Assembly: GCA_964571695.1 (NCBI GenBank)
Contig: CAZNDG010000008.1
Coordinates: forward strand, 1 to 64,000
Reading direction: 5' to 3'
DNA from: UBA8958 sp964571695
GTDB taxonomy: Bacteria > Desulfobacterota > Syntrophia > Syntrophales > UBA8958
DNA: 64,000 bases
Below the pieces are notes generated by a model. It was not told the origin of the DNA. It did not search any database and saw only the letters and a program-made list of their open reading frames with translations. How positions within the stretch are numbered: position 1 is the stretch's first letter; every line of letters starts with the position of its first letter. Of this stretch, positions 63,574-64,000 are shown piece by piece. The translations under genes were made by a program, and so were the position numbers.

Positions 63574-64000
63574 AAAAAACCCTCCTTATTTCTTCATTAC
63601 GATAAGAAAATAATAAAATGAAGCGATCAAACTAATCTAAACATGCCATTTGCCGCTTTTTTCTCCTTCTCATCCCCCCTTTCCCCACAACAGTCTCCTC
63701 TTCTCCGCAAATCAAGCGATTTGCCTTTCCGTCAAAAGGTAATTGCCAAATTATGGATAAAAAATTATTCGCTGTTCCGACATGGAAGCTACGTGAATCG
63801 AAATCGACCACATCCGCCCGCCCCTCCGGGGGCGAATGGAGATCGCCACTCCGCCGCAAAACCAAGCCGTAACAGTCCCGGTCGCGGAGCTTGCCGATGT
63901 GCTCTTTTCCTCACCTTTTCCATATCTAAAAGTGTGCCAGAAAAATATCTTCATGAAATCGAATACTTGCAATAAAGAGAATGAAGAAATCACGATATTT
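63574..64000. other. Intergenic region at the right edge
   Basis: 427 bases upstream of satP to the window end. It is mixed AT- and GC-rich. Short open frames here lack ribosome sites and protein-like composition, so I support no gene. The satP promoter should lie here, but no clear -35/-10 pair was found. Confidence 0.4.

Noticed and set aside
63643..63993. Short frames on both strands at the right edge
   Set aside because: No ribosome site and no protein-like pattern; judged non-coding.

Overview
The window is a 64 kb piece of a high-GC, gene-dense chromosome from a Gram-negative anaerobe. An outer membrane is shown by the Tol genes, LolA, a DUF748 envelope giant and several lipoproteins. 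An anaerobic, probably syntrophic or fermentative life is suggested by rubrerythrin with a rubredoxin-like partner, SelB and FdhD, a sodium-pumping decarboxylase beta subunit and an acetate permease. Together these point to the former Deltaproteobacteria (Desulfobacterota), perhaps a Syntrophales relative. This is inference from gene content; no rRNA is present. I found no phage, complete insertion sequence or CRISPR array.

Layout. 1-7.1 kb: 5' part of an M16 peptidase, miaA, an AAA-ATPase remnant, tRNA-Glu with its terminator, a Ski2-like helicase, an MFS transporter, a decayed DMT transporter and a GAF-like protein. 7.2-14.1 kb: xthA, a 1021-residue DUF748 protein, a DMT transporter/yjbQ pair and the rubrerythrin/rubredoxin-like pair. 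14.4-17 kb: two small membrane proteins (one AtpZ-like) and a HATPase-GNAT gene broken by two in-frame stop codons. 17.1-20.7 kb: overlapping selB-fdhD-HD/OB nuclease genes. 21.3-27.1 kb: efp-epmA and tolQ-tolR-tolA-tolB-ybgF, with no pal.

27.5-36.8 kb, minus strand: lipoprotein, TPR protein, S41 protease, then an unusual fabH-acp-phaC-fabD group and a CorC-type protein. 37-42.6 kb: lexA with its own operator, a heme-type GGDEF sensor, a PfkB kinase and a NagB-like protein with an altered active-site motif. 42.8-52.3 kb: an amino-sugar-nucleotide block (glmM, pyrG, a double-length GlmS-like protein, a GlmU-like beta-helix protein) followed by fis-like, PH-like and moaC genes. 52.5-61.1 kb, plus strand: comM, ilvE, lolA, a glycogen debranching enzyme, an NCS2 permease and an alpha/beta hydrolase. 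61.1-63.6 kb, minus strand: oadB/gcdB with a tiny gamma-like subunit, and an acetate permease.

Two families of short non-coding elements with terminal inverted repeats stand out. R1 (138-139 bp) has three copies near 7.3, 27.4 and 42.7 kb. R2 (about 170 bp, 30-bp inverted ends) has one good copy at 11.8 kb, a degenerate copy at 27.2 kb directly beside an R1, and a possible remnant at 0.34 kb. Both look like MITE or REP-type elements, and R2 ends coincide with gene 3' ends.
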